Origin: an uncultured Kiritimatiellota bacterium
GTDB lineage: Bacteria; Verrucomicrobiota; Kiritimatiellia; RFP12; UBA1067
NCBI GenBank assembly: GCA_934621385.1
Contig: CAKTUI010000001.1
Span: 1-64,000, forward strand
Direction of reading: 5' to 3'
Length of the DNA stretch: 64,000 nucleotides
A model generated the notes under the pieces. The model was given only the letters and a program-made list of their open reading frames with translations. It searched no databases and was not told the origin of the DNA. The first letter of the stretch is position 1; the number at the start of each line of letters is the position of its first letter. This document shows, one piece after another, positions 16,401 through 26,085 of the stretch. Made by a program: the position numbers and the translations under genes.

Positions 16401-16958
16401 AACTGGTATTCGGTACCCGCTTACGACGACCTCGAAGTTGGCCCGACATTCGTGGTGTCGGGCTGGTTCCGGGCGAATGACAAGATGCTGGGCTATCCGC
16501 GCATTCTCTCGCGCAAGTCCTCCTACGACGGGAAGACGGGGTGGGAGGCCGAACTTGCCAACTCCTTCACAAGCCTGAACGTGCGCGGTGCAAGCGCGGG
16601 CTCCCTGAGCGTTGAGCTCCCGAGTCTGGAGAACAATTGGGTCCACATGGCCTTTGCTTTCGTCGAAGGAACTGATAAGAGCTATCGCGTGAAGGCCTAT
16701 GTGAACGGGACGCTCGCGGCGGAATCGGGCAGCATGATTTCGCCGCCGCAGGACAACGGTCTGCCGCTGTCGTTTGGCAACAATGCGGTTGGCAACGAGG
16801 CCTCGTTCAACGGTGCCTTCGACGAGATTCGCCTGCGTAGCGGGGAGGCCTCGGCGAACTGGATGCGGGCGGAATACGAAACGGCGCGGGACGCGGCATT
16901 CGTTGAGGCGGGGGCGGTGCAGTCGGCCGTCGGCGGCTTCAAGCTCATCATTCGGTAA
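13422..16958 (+). CDS. large secreted protein with three DUF2341-LamG modules and a Calx-beta domain
   Basis: A 1,178-residue protein with a Sec signal peptide (MKRLIPCLAALGFAATLTAA). Three similar modules, near residues 20-360, 370-700 and 825-1165, each start with a DUF2341-type strand (VPLLVRLS-like), contain a W-x-G-x-Y/V-A-G-V-W-H motif and continue into a LamG/concanavalin-like sheet. A Calx-beta-type domain lies between modules 2 and 3 (about 710-815). Such proteins are surface or secreted adhesins or glycan binders in PVC bacteria. ATG 13422 is chosen over GTG 13413 because AAGGAG (13408-13413) is correctly spaced and the signal peptide starts there. The C-terminus GGFKLIIR may be a sorting tail. 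Confidence 0.8.
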   Translation: MKRLIPCLAALGFAATLTAATRDTSAYAKSLVITVPATAVAADVELADVPLLVRLSAGTGGTFDYADVKQANGGDLAFADADGNSLAYDVDTWNADGESLVWVRVPTFRRGTRIVMWYGAESATDNTPSAVWSGRYAGVWHCADASGNLTDATGHDLAAVPTVADAGSAGYLDKMVAAEDGAVGLCRAAQDSSSYFSGMKSTHLVADAEALHVGSQFVFSGWYKANQVIAYTRLVSAKADYNQSTGWEVQFNDNPRRVSLRGAGEVDLPVSVPSCVGRWTHFTFAFDGATARCYTNGFLAASGTVRTVADSANGLAFGGNTNAKEAGLYGWFDELRYRSGAVSAAEIEAEYRMVAEADYLTYGDGTVDASQFAKAVMFTLNASYADDAVTDAPVLVRLSTAIDGFSYSDFQDAAGGDLCVTDVNGVILPHEIDTWNPSGESLIWVKMPSAAKGTRLVLYYGSATYRAANSAATWSDYVGVWHFGEESGTAYDATGHGLDGTPTGNYAEGHNRGIDGGVIGRARKNGGNGEYANKSYISVPDYDTFGLTDTFTASGFFRVSGKGGWYRLFSRKSNAAPDGGWGQELNYNDLTMLYVYGSAANQSMTIPSLDKTWVHLTFVYEGERCTVYANGEKVGETTGTFPRATANGLPLSFGCTSDGADWPLCGDYDEIRLTGRIPTAEQVKFEYAAMTATDVFTAGRVIATADGMPSVSVEKVRDAVESRRVGGIFRIALDKAVAWPVRVAYAISGTAQSGVDYSNAATESVLIPAGKTSVDVEIAIKYNPKATADRTVELTLVAGEGYSIGTASSAALTIADLAAPTKHCFRKMLDLTVPAEFLGEETLAGFPVLVRLSSAISGFDYADFKSTDGSDILFTDAKGVQAYAHEVDEWNVGGESLVWVFLPELKAGTTLRMYYGSEMDLGGADAGAVWPGYAGVWHFNERTWKLPARDATGHGLDAVVKAQFYPSYNTDFPEGAVGHARYNMPVTYDAGGRNWYSVPAYDDLEVGPTFVVSGWFRANDKMLGYPRILSRKSSYDGKTGWEAELANSFTSLNVRGASAGSLSVELPSLENNWVHMAFAFVEGTDKSYRVKAYVNGTLAAESGSMISPPQDNGLPLSFGNNAVGNEASFNGAFDEIRLRSGEASANWMRAEYETARDAAFVEAGAVQSAVGGFKLIIR

Positions 16959-17036
16959 GCGCGGCAAGAAAGTCTGTCAGAATCGTTTTGCTTGACTTCC
17001 TAACGGAGTAGACAACAAAAGGAAAGGATAAGTCAA

Positions 17037-17420
17037 ATGAATCGAATTCTCACGCGTACGCTTGTCATCGTCGGCCTGGTGGCCTGCCTCACCTCCGCAG
17101 AGGGGGCGACGACGGACCGGCAGGTCTTCCGCGATGCGCAGGGGCGGAACATGGGCAGTGCGACGACGGACCGCAACGGGCGTACGACCTACCGCGATGC
17201 GCAGGGGCGGAACATGGGCAGCGCGACGACGGACCGCAACGGGCGTACGACCTACCGCGACGCGCAGGGGCGGAACATGGGCAGTGCGACGACGGACCGA
17301 AACGGGCGTACGACTTACCGCGATGCGCAGGGGCGGAATATGGGCAGTGCGACGACGGACCGCAACGGGCGCACGACCTACCGCGACGCGCAGGGGCGGA
17401 TGCGGGGAACGCGGAAGTAG
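17037..17420 (+). CDS. secreted tandem-repeat protein
   Basis: A 127-residue protein with a signal peptide (residues 1-24) followed by four full copies and one partial copy of a 21-residue unit that starts DAQGRNMGSATTDRNGRTTY. This resembles DAQGR-x-x-G-x-A repeats in small exported proteins of many bacteria, whose function is unknown. It contains no cysteine in the repeat region and is rich in Asn, Arg, Thr and Gly. AAAGGAAAGGA precedes the ATG. Copy number could vary by recombination between near-identical 63-bp units. Confidence 0.75.
   Translation: MNRILTRTLVIVGLVACLTSAEGATTDRQVFRDAQGRNMGSATTDRNGRTTYRDAQGRNMGSATTDRNGRTTYRDAQGRNMGSATTDRNGRTTYRDAQGRNMGSATTDRNGRTTYRDAQGRMRGTRK
17133..17384 (+). 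repeat. 63-bp tandem repeats (four units)
   Basis: Units begin at 17133, 17196, 17259 and 17322, with a truncated fifth from 17385. Differences between units are few and mostly synonymous (for example GAT/GAC, CGT/CGC). Because 63 is a multiple of 3, other reading frames are also open across the array. Confidence 0.9.
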
Positions 17421-17439
17421 CGCGGTGTGTCAGGATTGC

Positions 17440-17468
17440 CGGGTGTGGGACAACTTGTCCCGCACCCG
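17440..17468 (+). terminator. strong hairpin between the repeat protein and clpB
   Basis: CGGGTGTGGGACA pairs with TGTCCCGCACCCG around a 3-nt loop, with one G-U pair. No T tract follows, so it may be a Rho-dependent end or an mRNA-stability hairpin. Confidence 0.4.
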
Positions 17469-17562
17469 GTGCTGAAATGGCGCGTGGGGACGGGGTCAGT
17501 CGACTGGCATGCGCTGTGCTAATTCTCTGGTGTGGAGTTTCCTCCACGAAGGAGAATTGATT

Positions 17563-19638
<2,076 letters not shown>

Positions 19639-19639
19639 A

Positions 19640-19715
19640 ATTTCTCGCCGCAAGAGTGCGAGAAATAAATAGATTTAGCCGCCTTTTGTGCGCTTTCGCA
19701 CGAAAGTCGGCTAAA
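19640..19715 (+). terminator. double hairpin after clpB
   Basis: ATTTCTCGC (19640-19648) pairs perfectly with GCGAGAAAT (19658-19666). A second hairpin has outer arms TTTAGCCG (19674-19681) and CGGCTAAA (19708-19715) and an inner GTGCG/CGCAC stem. Together they separate clpB from the tRNA unit. Confidence 0.55.
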
Positions 19716-19730
19716 CTTTAGGGTGGGGGG

Positions 19731-19759
19731 TTGACACTCTGAAAGAAATATGAGATACT
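19731..19759 (+). promoter_or_regulatory. promoter of the tRNA-Leu/tRNA-Glu unit
   Basis: A perfect TTGACA (19731-19736) and GATACT (19754-19759) have a 17-bp spacer, 11 nt before tRNA-Leu. Confidence 0.75.
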
Positions 19760-19770
19760 ATCCAACCGTT

Positions 19771-19855
19771 GCACCCGTGGTGAAATTGGCATACACGCCA
19801 GATTCAGGTTCTGGTGCCGCAAGGTGTGTGGGTTCAAATCCCACCGGGTGCACCA
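19771..19855 (+). tRNA. tRNA-Leu(CAG)
   Basis: The acceptor GCACCCG (19771-19777) pairs with CGGGTGC (19845-19851), followed by A and encoded CCA. The anticodon stem CCAGA/TCTGG encloses TTCAGGT, giving anticodon CAG. GGTTCAAATCC T-arm and a variable arm are present. Confidence 0.95.
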
Positions 19856-19862
19856 AGAAGCT

Positions 19863-19937
19863 GGCCCCTTCGTCTATCGGCTAGGACATCTGGTTCTCAT
19901 CCAGGTAAGAGGAGTTCGACTCTCCTAGGGGCTGCCA
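19863..19937 (+). tRNA. tRNA-Glu(CUC)
   Basis: Acceptor GGCCCCT (19863-19869) pairs with AGGGGCT (19927-19933, one G-U pair), then G and encoded CCA. The anticodon loop TTCTCAT gives CTC. The D-arm CGTCTATCGGCTAGGACA is typical of glutamate tRNAs. It lies 7 bp after tRNA-Leu. Confidence 0.93.
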
Positions 19938-19978
19938 ATAACGGCGTGAAAAAAGTCATAAGAGTCATAGTTCGGACG

Positions 19979-21814
19979 ATGAAGTGGACCTTCGTCGTCC
20001 TTTGTCTTTATCTGGGGTCGCTCTTCTTCCGTGAGGAGCGCATTCCCGGGGAGTGGATTGAAAGGCTTTTCGCGGCTTATGCGCCGACGAATCTCGTCTT
20101 TCATTGCGATTCGGCCTCATTGGGTTTTCGGGCGGGACTTCGGATGTCGGGCCTGAAGGTCTATGACCGCGACAAGCGTGAGACATTTGAGCCGCTGGCG
20201 GCGGCGGAATCCGTCCTTGTCCAGCCGCTGACGCGGCGGTTGACCATCGTCGGGGCGCGGTATGCCCACCTGCCCGATTCCTACTACGCCCCTGGCTATT
20301 CGTCGCCCAGTGCTGTTCGGACGGGGCTGGATGGGGTCGCCTTCCCGAGCCTGCCGACATTTGATCTCGTTTTGGTGCGTCCCGTCATTCTTGGCGTCGC
20401 GCCCGAGCGCGTTGAGGGTACCGTTGTTTCGCTGCCGACGCGTCTGGATGTTCGGAATGTCCATCTGGACTGGCCCGATCGAACGGGGCAGATGTCGCTT
20501 GATGGCTCCTGCTCCGTCGACTTGGAAGAGCGATGCGTCAGCGGTGAGGTGCGGGGCCTTGCGACCCAGTCGCAGATTCGCCCGCTTCTTGTGTCTCTCG
20601 ATCTCCCGGTCTCGCTCCCCTATATGGATGCCTTTACAGGCATTCCAAGCCCCGTCCCGGCGAGCTGTCGCTGGAATGTCGACCTCAATACGCTCGACTT
20701 TACCCTCGACCTCGACCTCCATCCCGAGATGGGCCGCTACAACGGCGTGCCCATGGTGCGGGCGGATGGCAAGCTTGGCATTCATTCGCAGATTCATGAG
20801 GGATGGCTTGAGTATGCCGTTAGCGTCGGGCCGCTGACGTCCATTGACCGCAAGGGTCGTCGCTTGGACGGCGGCGTGACGATACGTTGCACAAACGGCG
20901 TGGATATCGTCGTTGCATTCGATGCACGGAGCGAACTGCCGTTCAAGTCCGCGCTCGATATTGTCGGCTATCTGAACGATGGCACGCTCGACTGCCTCAT
21001 GTGCGAGACGGATCCGCGGGTCACCATTCGGGGAACGCTCGCGGCGGATGAGCGGCATCCGCAGGCCAACGACCTGCACGGGACGGCCGCGTTCGAGAAG
21101 GGGGCGTTCTTCGGCATGCCCGTGCGCCATGTCGAACTGTCCTATGCCTATGTTGGGGACACGGTTTCGTTCTCCAATGTGACGGCACGCGGATCGCAGG
21201 ACGGTGCCCTACTCGGGTCGGCCGAGATCAATATCCCCGAGCGGGATGCCGCGCGGGCCGACTTCCATGTCGTGCTGGACTATGCGAACGGCTCGATAGC
21301 CGAACTCGAGGAGTGGTTTGGCGAGGACTTCGGCGATCGGCACGGCAAGGTCGCGGGACATCTTGAACTTTCGGGCCCGGTTGCAACCAACTTCACGGCC
21401 CATCTCAACGGACGCGGGCGCGTCAATGTCTGGGACGGCAAGCTCGCCCAGATGCGCCTTTTCGCCGGCCTGACCGATTTGTTGGCGGATAAGATCCCCG
21501 GTGTCTCCTCCATCGTTGACCAGTCGGAAGGTTCGGCCGACTTTGCGATTACGAACGGCGTGCTGTCCACCCAGAATGTCCGCATTGAGGGTGCGCTCTT
21601 CTCGATTTTGGCGGAGGGGACGTACGATATCGTGCGGGACAATCTCGACTTCTCGGTGCGCGTTCGCTTCATGAAGGATGACTCGTTCCTCGGGCGCTTC
21701 TTGATTCGCCCGATTACATGGACCTTCTCGAAACTCTTGCTTGAATTCAAGGTGACGGGTTCGCTCGACGACCCGAAGTGGGAATACATCAGCGTCATTG
21801 ACAGGATCCTATGA
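19979..21814 (+). CDS. AsmA-like C-terminal-domain protein
   Basis: A protein of about 611 residues with one N-terminal transmembrane anchor (MKWTFVVLCLYLGSLFF) and a long beta-rich body. The C-terminal 180 residues (HGKVAGHLELSGPV..., IEGALFSILAEGTYD..., GRFLIRPITWTFSKLLLEFKVTGSL) match the AsmA/YhdP/DUF3971 pattern associated with lipid transport and outer-membrane homeostasis. The start is uncertain: ATG 19979 or GTG 19946 in frame, neither with a clear Shine-Dalgarno sequence. Reading further upstream would translate the tRNAs and is rejected. Its stop overlaps the rsmA start by 4 bp. Confidence 0.75.
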   Translation: MKWTFVVLCLYLGSLFFREERIPGEWIERLFAAYAPTNLVFHCDSASLGFRAGLRMSGLKVYDRDKRETFEPLAAAESVLVQPLTRRLTIVGARYAHLPDSYYAPGYSSPSAVRTGLDGVAFPSLPTFDLVLVRPVILGVAPERVEGTVVSLPTRLDVRNVHLDWPDRTGQMSLDGSCSVDLEERCVSGEVRGLATQSQIRPLLVSLDLPVSLPYMDAFTGIPSPVPASCRWNVDLNTLDFTLDLDLHPEMGRYNGVPMVRADGKLGIHSQIHEGWLEYAVSVGPLTSIDRKGRRLDGGVTIRCTNGVDIVVAFDARSELPFKSALDIVGYLNDGTLDCLMCETDPRVTIRGTLAADERHPQANDLHGTAAFEKGAFFGMPVRHVELSYAYVGDTVSFSNVTARGSQDGALLGSAEINIPERDAARADFHVVLDYANGSIAELEEWFGEDFGDRHGKVAGHLELSGPVATNFTAHLNGRGRVNVWDGKLAQMRLFAGLTDLLADKIPGVSSIVDQSEGSADFAITNGVLSTQNVRIEGALFSILAEGTYDIVRDNLDFSVRVRFMKDDSFLGRFLIRPITWTFSKLLLEFKVTGSLDDPKWEYISVIDRIL

Positions 21815-22629
21815 TGAACTTGACGAGTCCGAGCCAGGTAAAGGCCTGGTGCATTGAGCACGACTTCCATCCGAATCGCACGATGGGGCAGAACTTTCTC
21901 ATCGACCGCAATGCGCTGGTCTCGATTGTGGATGCGGGGCTTGAGAAGGTCGGTGCGCCACAGGGGCGGCGCATCCTTGAGATTGGCCCGGGACTGGGCG
22001 TTCTCACGGAGGAGCTGCTCAGTCGGGGGGCGCAGGTTGTCGCCGTCGAGAAGGATCCAGTTCTTGCGGCGCGGCTGGCGGAGGCGCTGGGCCATCCGGC
22101 TGGGCTGACGGTCGTTGAGGGGGATGCGCTCGACTGGATTGCGCGTCCCGACATCGGCGCATTCGATGCGCTTGTCTCGAATCTGCCCTATCAGGCCGGG
22201 ACGCGTATTTTGCTCGAACTCGTGCAGGCGCGGACGATTCCGGTGATGACGGTGCTCGTCCAGAGCGAGGTGGCGGAGCGTCTCGCGGCGAAGGAGGGGT
22301 CGAAGACGCGTGGACTCGCGGGTGTCTGGGCGCAGCTCGACTACGACGTGAGTGTCGTGCGCAAGGTCGCGGCAAGCTGCTTCTGGCCGCGCCCCGAGAT
22401 TGGCTCCAGTGTTGTCCGGCTTGTTCGCCATGAGCGAAACTGCACATTTTCGGCGGAAGAGCGCAAGCTTTTCCACAGTCTGACCAAGACGGCCTTCTCA
22501 CATCGCCGCAAGCAGCTTGGCAGCATCTTCAAAGATATGATACAATCTACGGCGAGGGCCGAGGAGCTCTCGAACGAAGACTGGATAAATCTTGTAAAAG
22601 GACTGATGAAAACCAATGAAGACGCCTGA
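21811..22629 (+). CDS. rsmA: 16S rRNA (adenine1518-N6/adenine1519-N6)-dimethyltransferase
   Basis: A 272-residue KsgA/RsmA enzyme that dimethylates two adenosines of the 3'-terminal hairpin of 16S rRNA during small-subunit maturation. Visible motifs are GQNFLID (about residues 27-33), the SAM-binding LEIGPGLGVLTEEL (about 53-66), VEGDALDW and the catalytic NLPY (SNLPYQAGT, about 127-135). Length is typical. It is translationally coupled to the AsmA-like gene and its 3' end contains a promoter for the hexokinase gene. Confidence 0.95.
   Translation: MMNLTSPSQVKAWCIEHDFHPNRTMGQNFLIDRNALVSIVDAGLEKVGAPQGRRILEIGPGLGVLTEELLSRGAQVVAVEKDPVLAARLAEALGHPAGLTVVEGDALDWIARPDIGAFDALVSNLPYQAGTRILLELVQARTIPVMTVLVQSEVAERLAAKEGSKTRGLAGVWAQLDYDVSVVRKVAASCFWPRPEIGSSVVRLVRHERNCTFSAEERKLFHSLTKTAFSHRRKQLGSIFKDMIQSTARAEELSNEDWINLVKGLMKTNEDA
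22517..22546 (+). promoter_or_regulatory. intragenic promoter within rsmA, upstream of the hexokinase gene
   Basis: TTGGCA (22517-22522) and TACAAT (22541-22546) with an 18-bp spacer, the spacing most common in this window. The expected start is about 60 nt before the hexokinase ATG. Confidence 0.5.
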
Positions 22630-23902
22630 AGAATTCCTGAGGGAGAATGACCTTCCGCTGGCCAACGAGATTGACCGTGCGGGTCTGATTGCCGCGTTCC
22701 TTTCCGAGATGGAGAAGGGCCTCGCCGGGGAGGAATCCTCGCTTCGGATGATCCCGACCTACGTGGGCGTGGACGGCAAGGTGCCGCAGGGCGCGAAGGC
22801 GGCCGTCCTCGATGCGGGCGGCACGAACTTCCGTTCGGCCATCGTCTCGATTCCGCCGTGTGTGGAAGATAAGGTGAACCAGCCGATGCCCGGGACGAAG
22901 GGCGAGGTGGACGACGAGGCGTTCTACGGGGCGTTTGCGGCCGAAGCCGCACGTGTTATGCCGAAGGCGACCGTCAAGAAACTTGGCTTCTGCTTCTCCT
23001 ATCCGGCCGAGGCGACGCCCGATTTGGATGCGAAGCTCCTGTCGTGGACGAAGGGCATTCGTGCGCCGGGCATTGTCGGGCAGTACGTGGGCCGTGAGCT
23101 TCTCAAGCGCATGGGCGGTGGTTCGATTGCCATTGTGAACGACACCGTGGCAACGCTTCTGGCGGCGAAGGCGACCGAAGGCGACCGCACCTATTCCTCC
23201 TATATCGGGTTCATCCTTGGCACGGGCACGAATGCCGCCTACGTCGAGAAGAACGCGAACATCCGCAAGATGGAGGGACTTGACGCGGAAGGTTCGATGA
23301 TCATCAACGCCGAGTCGGGCAACTTCAACAAGGTTGGGCGCAGCAAGTTCGACCTCGCGATGGATGCGAAGCAGATTGACCCCGGCAACCACGTCTTCGA
23401 GAAGATGATTTCGGGCGGCTACCTCGGGCCGATTGGTCTTGAACTCTACAAGATGGCGGCGAAGGAGGGCTTCTTTACGAAGGCCGCGGCGGATAAGATT
23501 GCGGGCCTTGCCTCCCTTGAGACGATGGACTTCGACAATTTTGTCGCGAACTACAAGAAGGAGGGCCGCGCCAATCCGCTGGATGCGATTTTTGCGGATG
23601 AGGCGGATGCGAAGATTGCGCGTCGTCTTGGCCTGCCGGTCTTTGAGCGTGCGGCAATCTACACGGCGGTTCATTTGGCGGCGTTCGTCATCAAGACGGG
23701 CGGCGGTGTTGAGGCGGCTGTTCCCGTGGCAATCAATGCGGACGGCTCGACCTACTACAAGACGCGTGCCGTCTCGTTCGCCGAGACGGTCAAGCGCGAA
23801 CTCGACGAACTGCTCGTCAAGCGGCGCAATGTCCACTATGAGATTACGCCGCGGGTCGATGACGCGCCGATGGTGGGTGCCGCGATTGCGGCCATGCTGT
23901 GA
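22616..23902 (+). CDS. hexokinase (eukaryote/Bacteroides-like)
   Basis: A 428-residue ATP-dependent hexokinase of the hexokinase_1/hexokinase_2 type, which phosphorylates glucose and related hexoses. The phosphate-1 motif LDAGGTNFR lies near residues 64-72, IGFILGTGTNAAYVE near 201-215 is the substrate/phosphate-2 region, and GAAIAAML ends the adenosine-binding fold. This family is common in Bacteroidota and eukaryotes and unlike proteobacterial glucokinase. The start overlaps rsmA by 14 bp. Confidence 0.9.
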   Translation: MKTPEEFLRENDLPLANEIDRAGLIAAFLSEMEKGLAGEESSLRMIPTYVGVDGKVPQGAKAAVLDAGGTNFRSAIVSIPPCVEDKVNQPMPGTKGEVDDEAFYGAFAAEAARVMPKATVKKLGFCFSYPAEATPDLDAKLLSWTKGIRAPGIVGQYVGRELLKRMGGGSIAIVNDTVATLLAAKATEGDRTYSSYIGFILGTGTNAAYVEKNANIRKMEGLDAEGSMIINAESGNFNKVGRSKFDLAMDAKQIDPGNHVFEKMISGGYLGPIGLELYKMAAKEGFFTKAAADKIAGLASLETMDFDNFVANYKKEGRANPLDAIFADEADAKIARRLGLPVFERAAIYTAVHLAAFVIKTGGGVEAAVPVAINADGSTYYKTRAVSFAETVKRELDELLVKRRNVHYEITPRVDDAPMVGAAIAAML

Positions 23903-23909
23903 GGGTCGA

Positions 23910-24806
23910 ATGAAGATTGAAGTTGCGCTTGCGCTTGGGCTTCTCGCTTCCGCCGCTGTTGCCGTCGGTGTCGACGGCATCGCGGCGAAGGTCGATACGG
24001 CCGTCATTCTGAGGAGTGACGTCATCAACGAACTTCGCCGAATGGGGGCGGATGCCTCCCGTTTCGAAGAGGTTCGAAACGACATGATTGAGCGCAAGCT
24101 CATCGTCAAGGCGGCCGAAGCCTCGAAGATGACGATTCAGGAGTGGGTTATCGACAACCGCATCCGGGAACTTATCGCCCAGATGTTCAATGGCGACCGG
24201 AACCGGCTCATGGAGGCACTGGCGCGGCAGAAGATTTCCTATCCCGAATGGCGGCAACGCATTCGCGAGGACATGATTGTCTCCGCCATGCGCTGGCAGG
24301 TCGTTGACAAGAACGTCACCGCGTCACCGGCCGAAGTCCGTGCGGAGTATGCGGGACATCCTGAACGCTACGCCTTGGGTCGTTTGGTCACCGTTTCGGT
24401 CATTCTGCTGAAGCCAGAGGATGCCGAAAAGCGTGAGAAAGTCGATGCGGCGCTCAAGGATGAGCCGTTCGCCGACGTGGCGCGGCGCTATTCGGCCGAT
24501 GTGAACGCGGCGAAGGGGGGCGTCTGGAAGGATGTCAACCCAGAGGAGTCGTTCCGCCCCGAGGTCTGTGCTGAAATCGAACGGACGGCTGTTGGCAAGG
24601 TCGGCAAGTGGATTGAACTCGACGGCTGGAACTTCCTTATCCGAAAGGACGCGGAGTCGGCGGCACGGAAGCGTTCGTTCACCGAGGCCTACGATGACAT
24701 CGTTGCGAATGTGAAGGAGGCGAAGGCGAAGAAGATTTACGAAGCCTGGCTTGACCGTCTTCGCTCCGCTGCCTACATCAGCATTCCCTACGTTCCCCAT
24801 TCCTAA
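23910..24806 (+). CDS. SurA/PpiC-like periplasmic peptidyl-prolyl isomerase
   Basis: A 298-residue exported protein. A signal peptide (MKIEVALALGLLASAAVAVG) is followed by a SurA-like N-terminal helical domain (about 20-140, ending DKNVTASPAEVRAEY) and a parvulin-type region (about 145-250, with PFADVARRYSADVNAAKGG). It would act as a folding chaperone for outer-membrane proteins with BamA and the Skp-like protein encoded elsewhere in the window. The start at 23910 is the first ATG after the hexokinase stop and gives a clean signal peptide. Confidence 0.85.
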   Translation: MKIEVALALGLLASAAVAVGVDGIAAKVDTAVILRSDVINELRRMGADASRFEEVRNDMIERKLIVKAAEASKMTIQEWVIDNRIRELIAQMFNGDRNRLMEALARQKISYPEWRQRIREDMIVSAMRWQVVDKNVTASPAEVRAEYAGHPERYALGRLVTVSVILLKPEDAEKREKVDAALKDEPFADVARRYSADVNAAKGGVWKDVNPEESFRPEVCAEIERTAVGKVGKWIELDGWNFLIRKDAESAARKRSFTEAYDDIVANVKEAKAKKIYEAWLDRLRSAAYISIPYVPHS

Positions 24807-24830
24807 TCTCTCACGGATGCGGACGAAGAG

Positions 24831-24875
24831 TCCCCCGGGCGATGGCGATTGCCGCGTTCGGGGGATTTCTCTTTT
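24831..24875 (+). terminator. terminator after the SurA-like gene
   Basis: TCCCCCG (24831-24837) pairs with CGGGGGA (24859-24865), followed by TTTCTCTTTT. Confidence 0.75.
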
Positions 24876-24891
24876 GGGAATTGCGGTGGAC

Positions 24892-24921
24892 TTGCTGAAA
24901 TCGTCTCACTCGTGGTATAAT
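24892..24921 (+). promoter_or_regulatory. promoter of the nadC unit (leaderless configuration)
   Basis: TTGCTG (24892-24897), an 18-bp spacer, and TATAAT (24916-24921) preceded by TGG. The next ATG is 6 nt after the -10 box. Confidence 0.7.
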
Positions 24922-24927
24922 ATCGGC

Positions 24928-25161
24928 ATGAAAATCAAGAAGCCAATTCCTGCTGGAGGTCCCGTCGGAGCGACGACGGGCGGTGCAACCATCGCCGATC
25001 GCTTTAAGCTTGATTTGACGAATCCGGCTGAAGCGAAAGGCCCAACCGTCGGCAAGAAGGAAACGACCTTTGCGTTTGCCGCGGGGCTTCTCGCGCTTGC
25101 CGTGGCCGGTCTCCTGACTTACATCCTCTATCAGCACTGGGTGTCGCTGATGCCGGCCTAA
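24928..25161 (+). CDS. small single-pass membrane protein
   Basis: A 77-residue protein with a Pro/Gly-rich N-terminus (KKPIPAGGPVGATTGG), a charged middle and one C-terminal transmembrane helix (about residues 50-70). No family is recognised. No Shine-Dalgarno sequence is present, and the ATG is at the expected transcription start. nadC follows 10 bp later, so this is the first gene of the nadC-coaX-lipoprotein unit. Confidence 0.7.
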   Translation: MKIKKPIPAGGPVGATTGGATIADRFKLDLTNPAEAKGPTVGKKETTFAFAAGLLALAVAGLLTYILYQHWVSLMPA

Positions 25162-25171
25162 GGGGGTTCGC

Positions 25172-26062
25172 ATGAAAGACGTGATGCTCTCGCCCCGTGC
25201 ACGGGCTGCCGTTCAGCTTGCGCTGGACGAGGACTTGGTTTCGGTGTCGTCCGTCAAGTCGTCGCCTCGCGTGGACGCGACGTCCATTGCGCTTGTCGAC
25301 CCGAAGGCGGTTGCGACGGGTGAGATTTATGCGAAGGGGACGGGGTGCGTCGTCTCCGGGGCAACGGTGGCTCGTGCGGTCATGAAGGCCGTCGACCCGA
25401 AGATTTCCGTCAAGATTCTGAAGAAGGATGGCTCGGTCGTGAAGCCGGGCGAGCCGATTCTCATCTTTCGCGGCAAGGCGCGCTCGATTCTCGCGGCGGA
25501 GCGCACGGCCCTCAACTTTATGCAGCGGATGTGTGCGACGGCGACGCTGGCCCACAAGTTTGTGGAGGCGACGAAGCGGTATGGCACGCTGATTCTTGAT
25601 ACACGCAAGACAACGCCCGGACTGCGCGTCTTTGAGAAGTATGCGGTGACGTGTGGTGGCGGTACGAACCACCGCATGGGAATGTACGACCGCATCCTGA
25701 TGAAGGACAATCATCGTCGTCTTTGGCGCGGCGGAAATCCGGATGAACTCGACCAGGCCGTCGTGGCGGCGCGGAAGGCGTTCCCGAAGCTGGATGTCGA
25801 GGTCGAGGTCGAGAGCCTGCGCGAATGCGCGAGTGCGCTGAAGGCGAAGCCCGAGTGGATTATGCTCGACAATATGTCCGTTGCGGACATGAAGAAGTGC
25901 GTCAAGATGTGCAAGGGCATTTCGAAGACGGAGGCATCGGGCGGCATTACGCTCGACCGGGCGCGTGAGGTGGCCGCAACGGGGGTCACGGCGATTTCGC
26001 TTGGATGCCTGACGCACAGCGCAGGTTCCGTCGATTTGTCGCTCGAATGGCGGGCCGTCTGA
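25172..26062 (+). CDS. nadC: nicotinate-nucleotide diphosphorylase (carboxylating)
   Basis: A 296-residue quinolinate phosphoribosyltransferase that converts quinolinate and PRPP to nicotinate mononucleotide, CO2 and PPi in NAD synthesis. The signature LDTRKTTPGLRVFEKYAV (about residues 141-158), the following CGGGTNHRMG and the C-terminal SGGITLDRAREVAATGV phosphate-binding segment are all present. Length is typical. The initial residues lack some consensus, but nothing catalytic appears missing. nadA and nadB are not in the window. Confidence 0.95.
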   Translation: MKDVMLSPRARAAVQLALDEDLVSVSSVKSSPRVDATSIALVDPKAVATGEIYAKGTGCVVSGATVARAVMKAVDPKISVKILKKDGSVVKPGEPILIFRGKARSILAAERTALNFMQRMCATATLAHKFVEATKRYGTLILDTRKTTPGLRVFEKYAVTCGGGTNHRMGMYDRILMKDNHRRLWRGGNPDELDQAVVAARKAFPKLDVEVEVESLRECASALKAKPEWIMLDNMSVADMKKCVKMCKGISKTEASGGITLDRAREVAATGVTAISLGCLTHSAGSVDLSLEWRAV

Positions 26063-26085
26063 CGCGGTCGGTGGATTCGTGTGCC

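Noticed and set aside
17062..17475. Second open frame across the 63-bp repeats
   Set aside because: A repeat unit divisible by three leaves several frames open. Only the frame at 17037 has a ribosome-binding site and signal peptide.
19814..19978. Coding extension of the AsmA-like gene over the tRNAs
   Set aside because: The region folds as tRNA-Leu and tRNA-Glu; the frame is open by chance.
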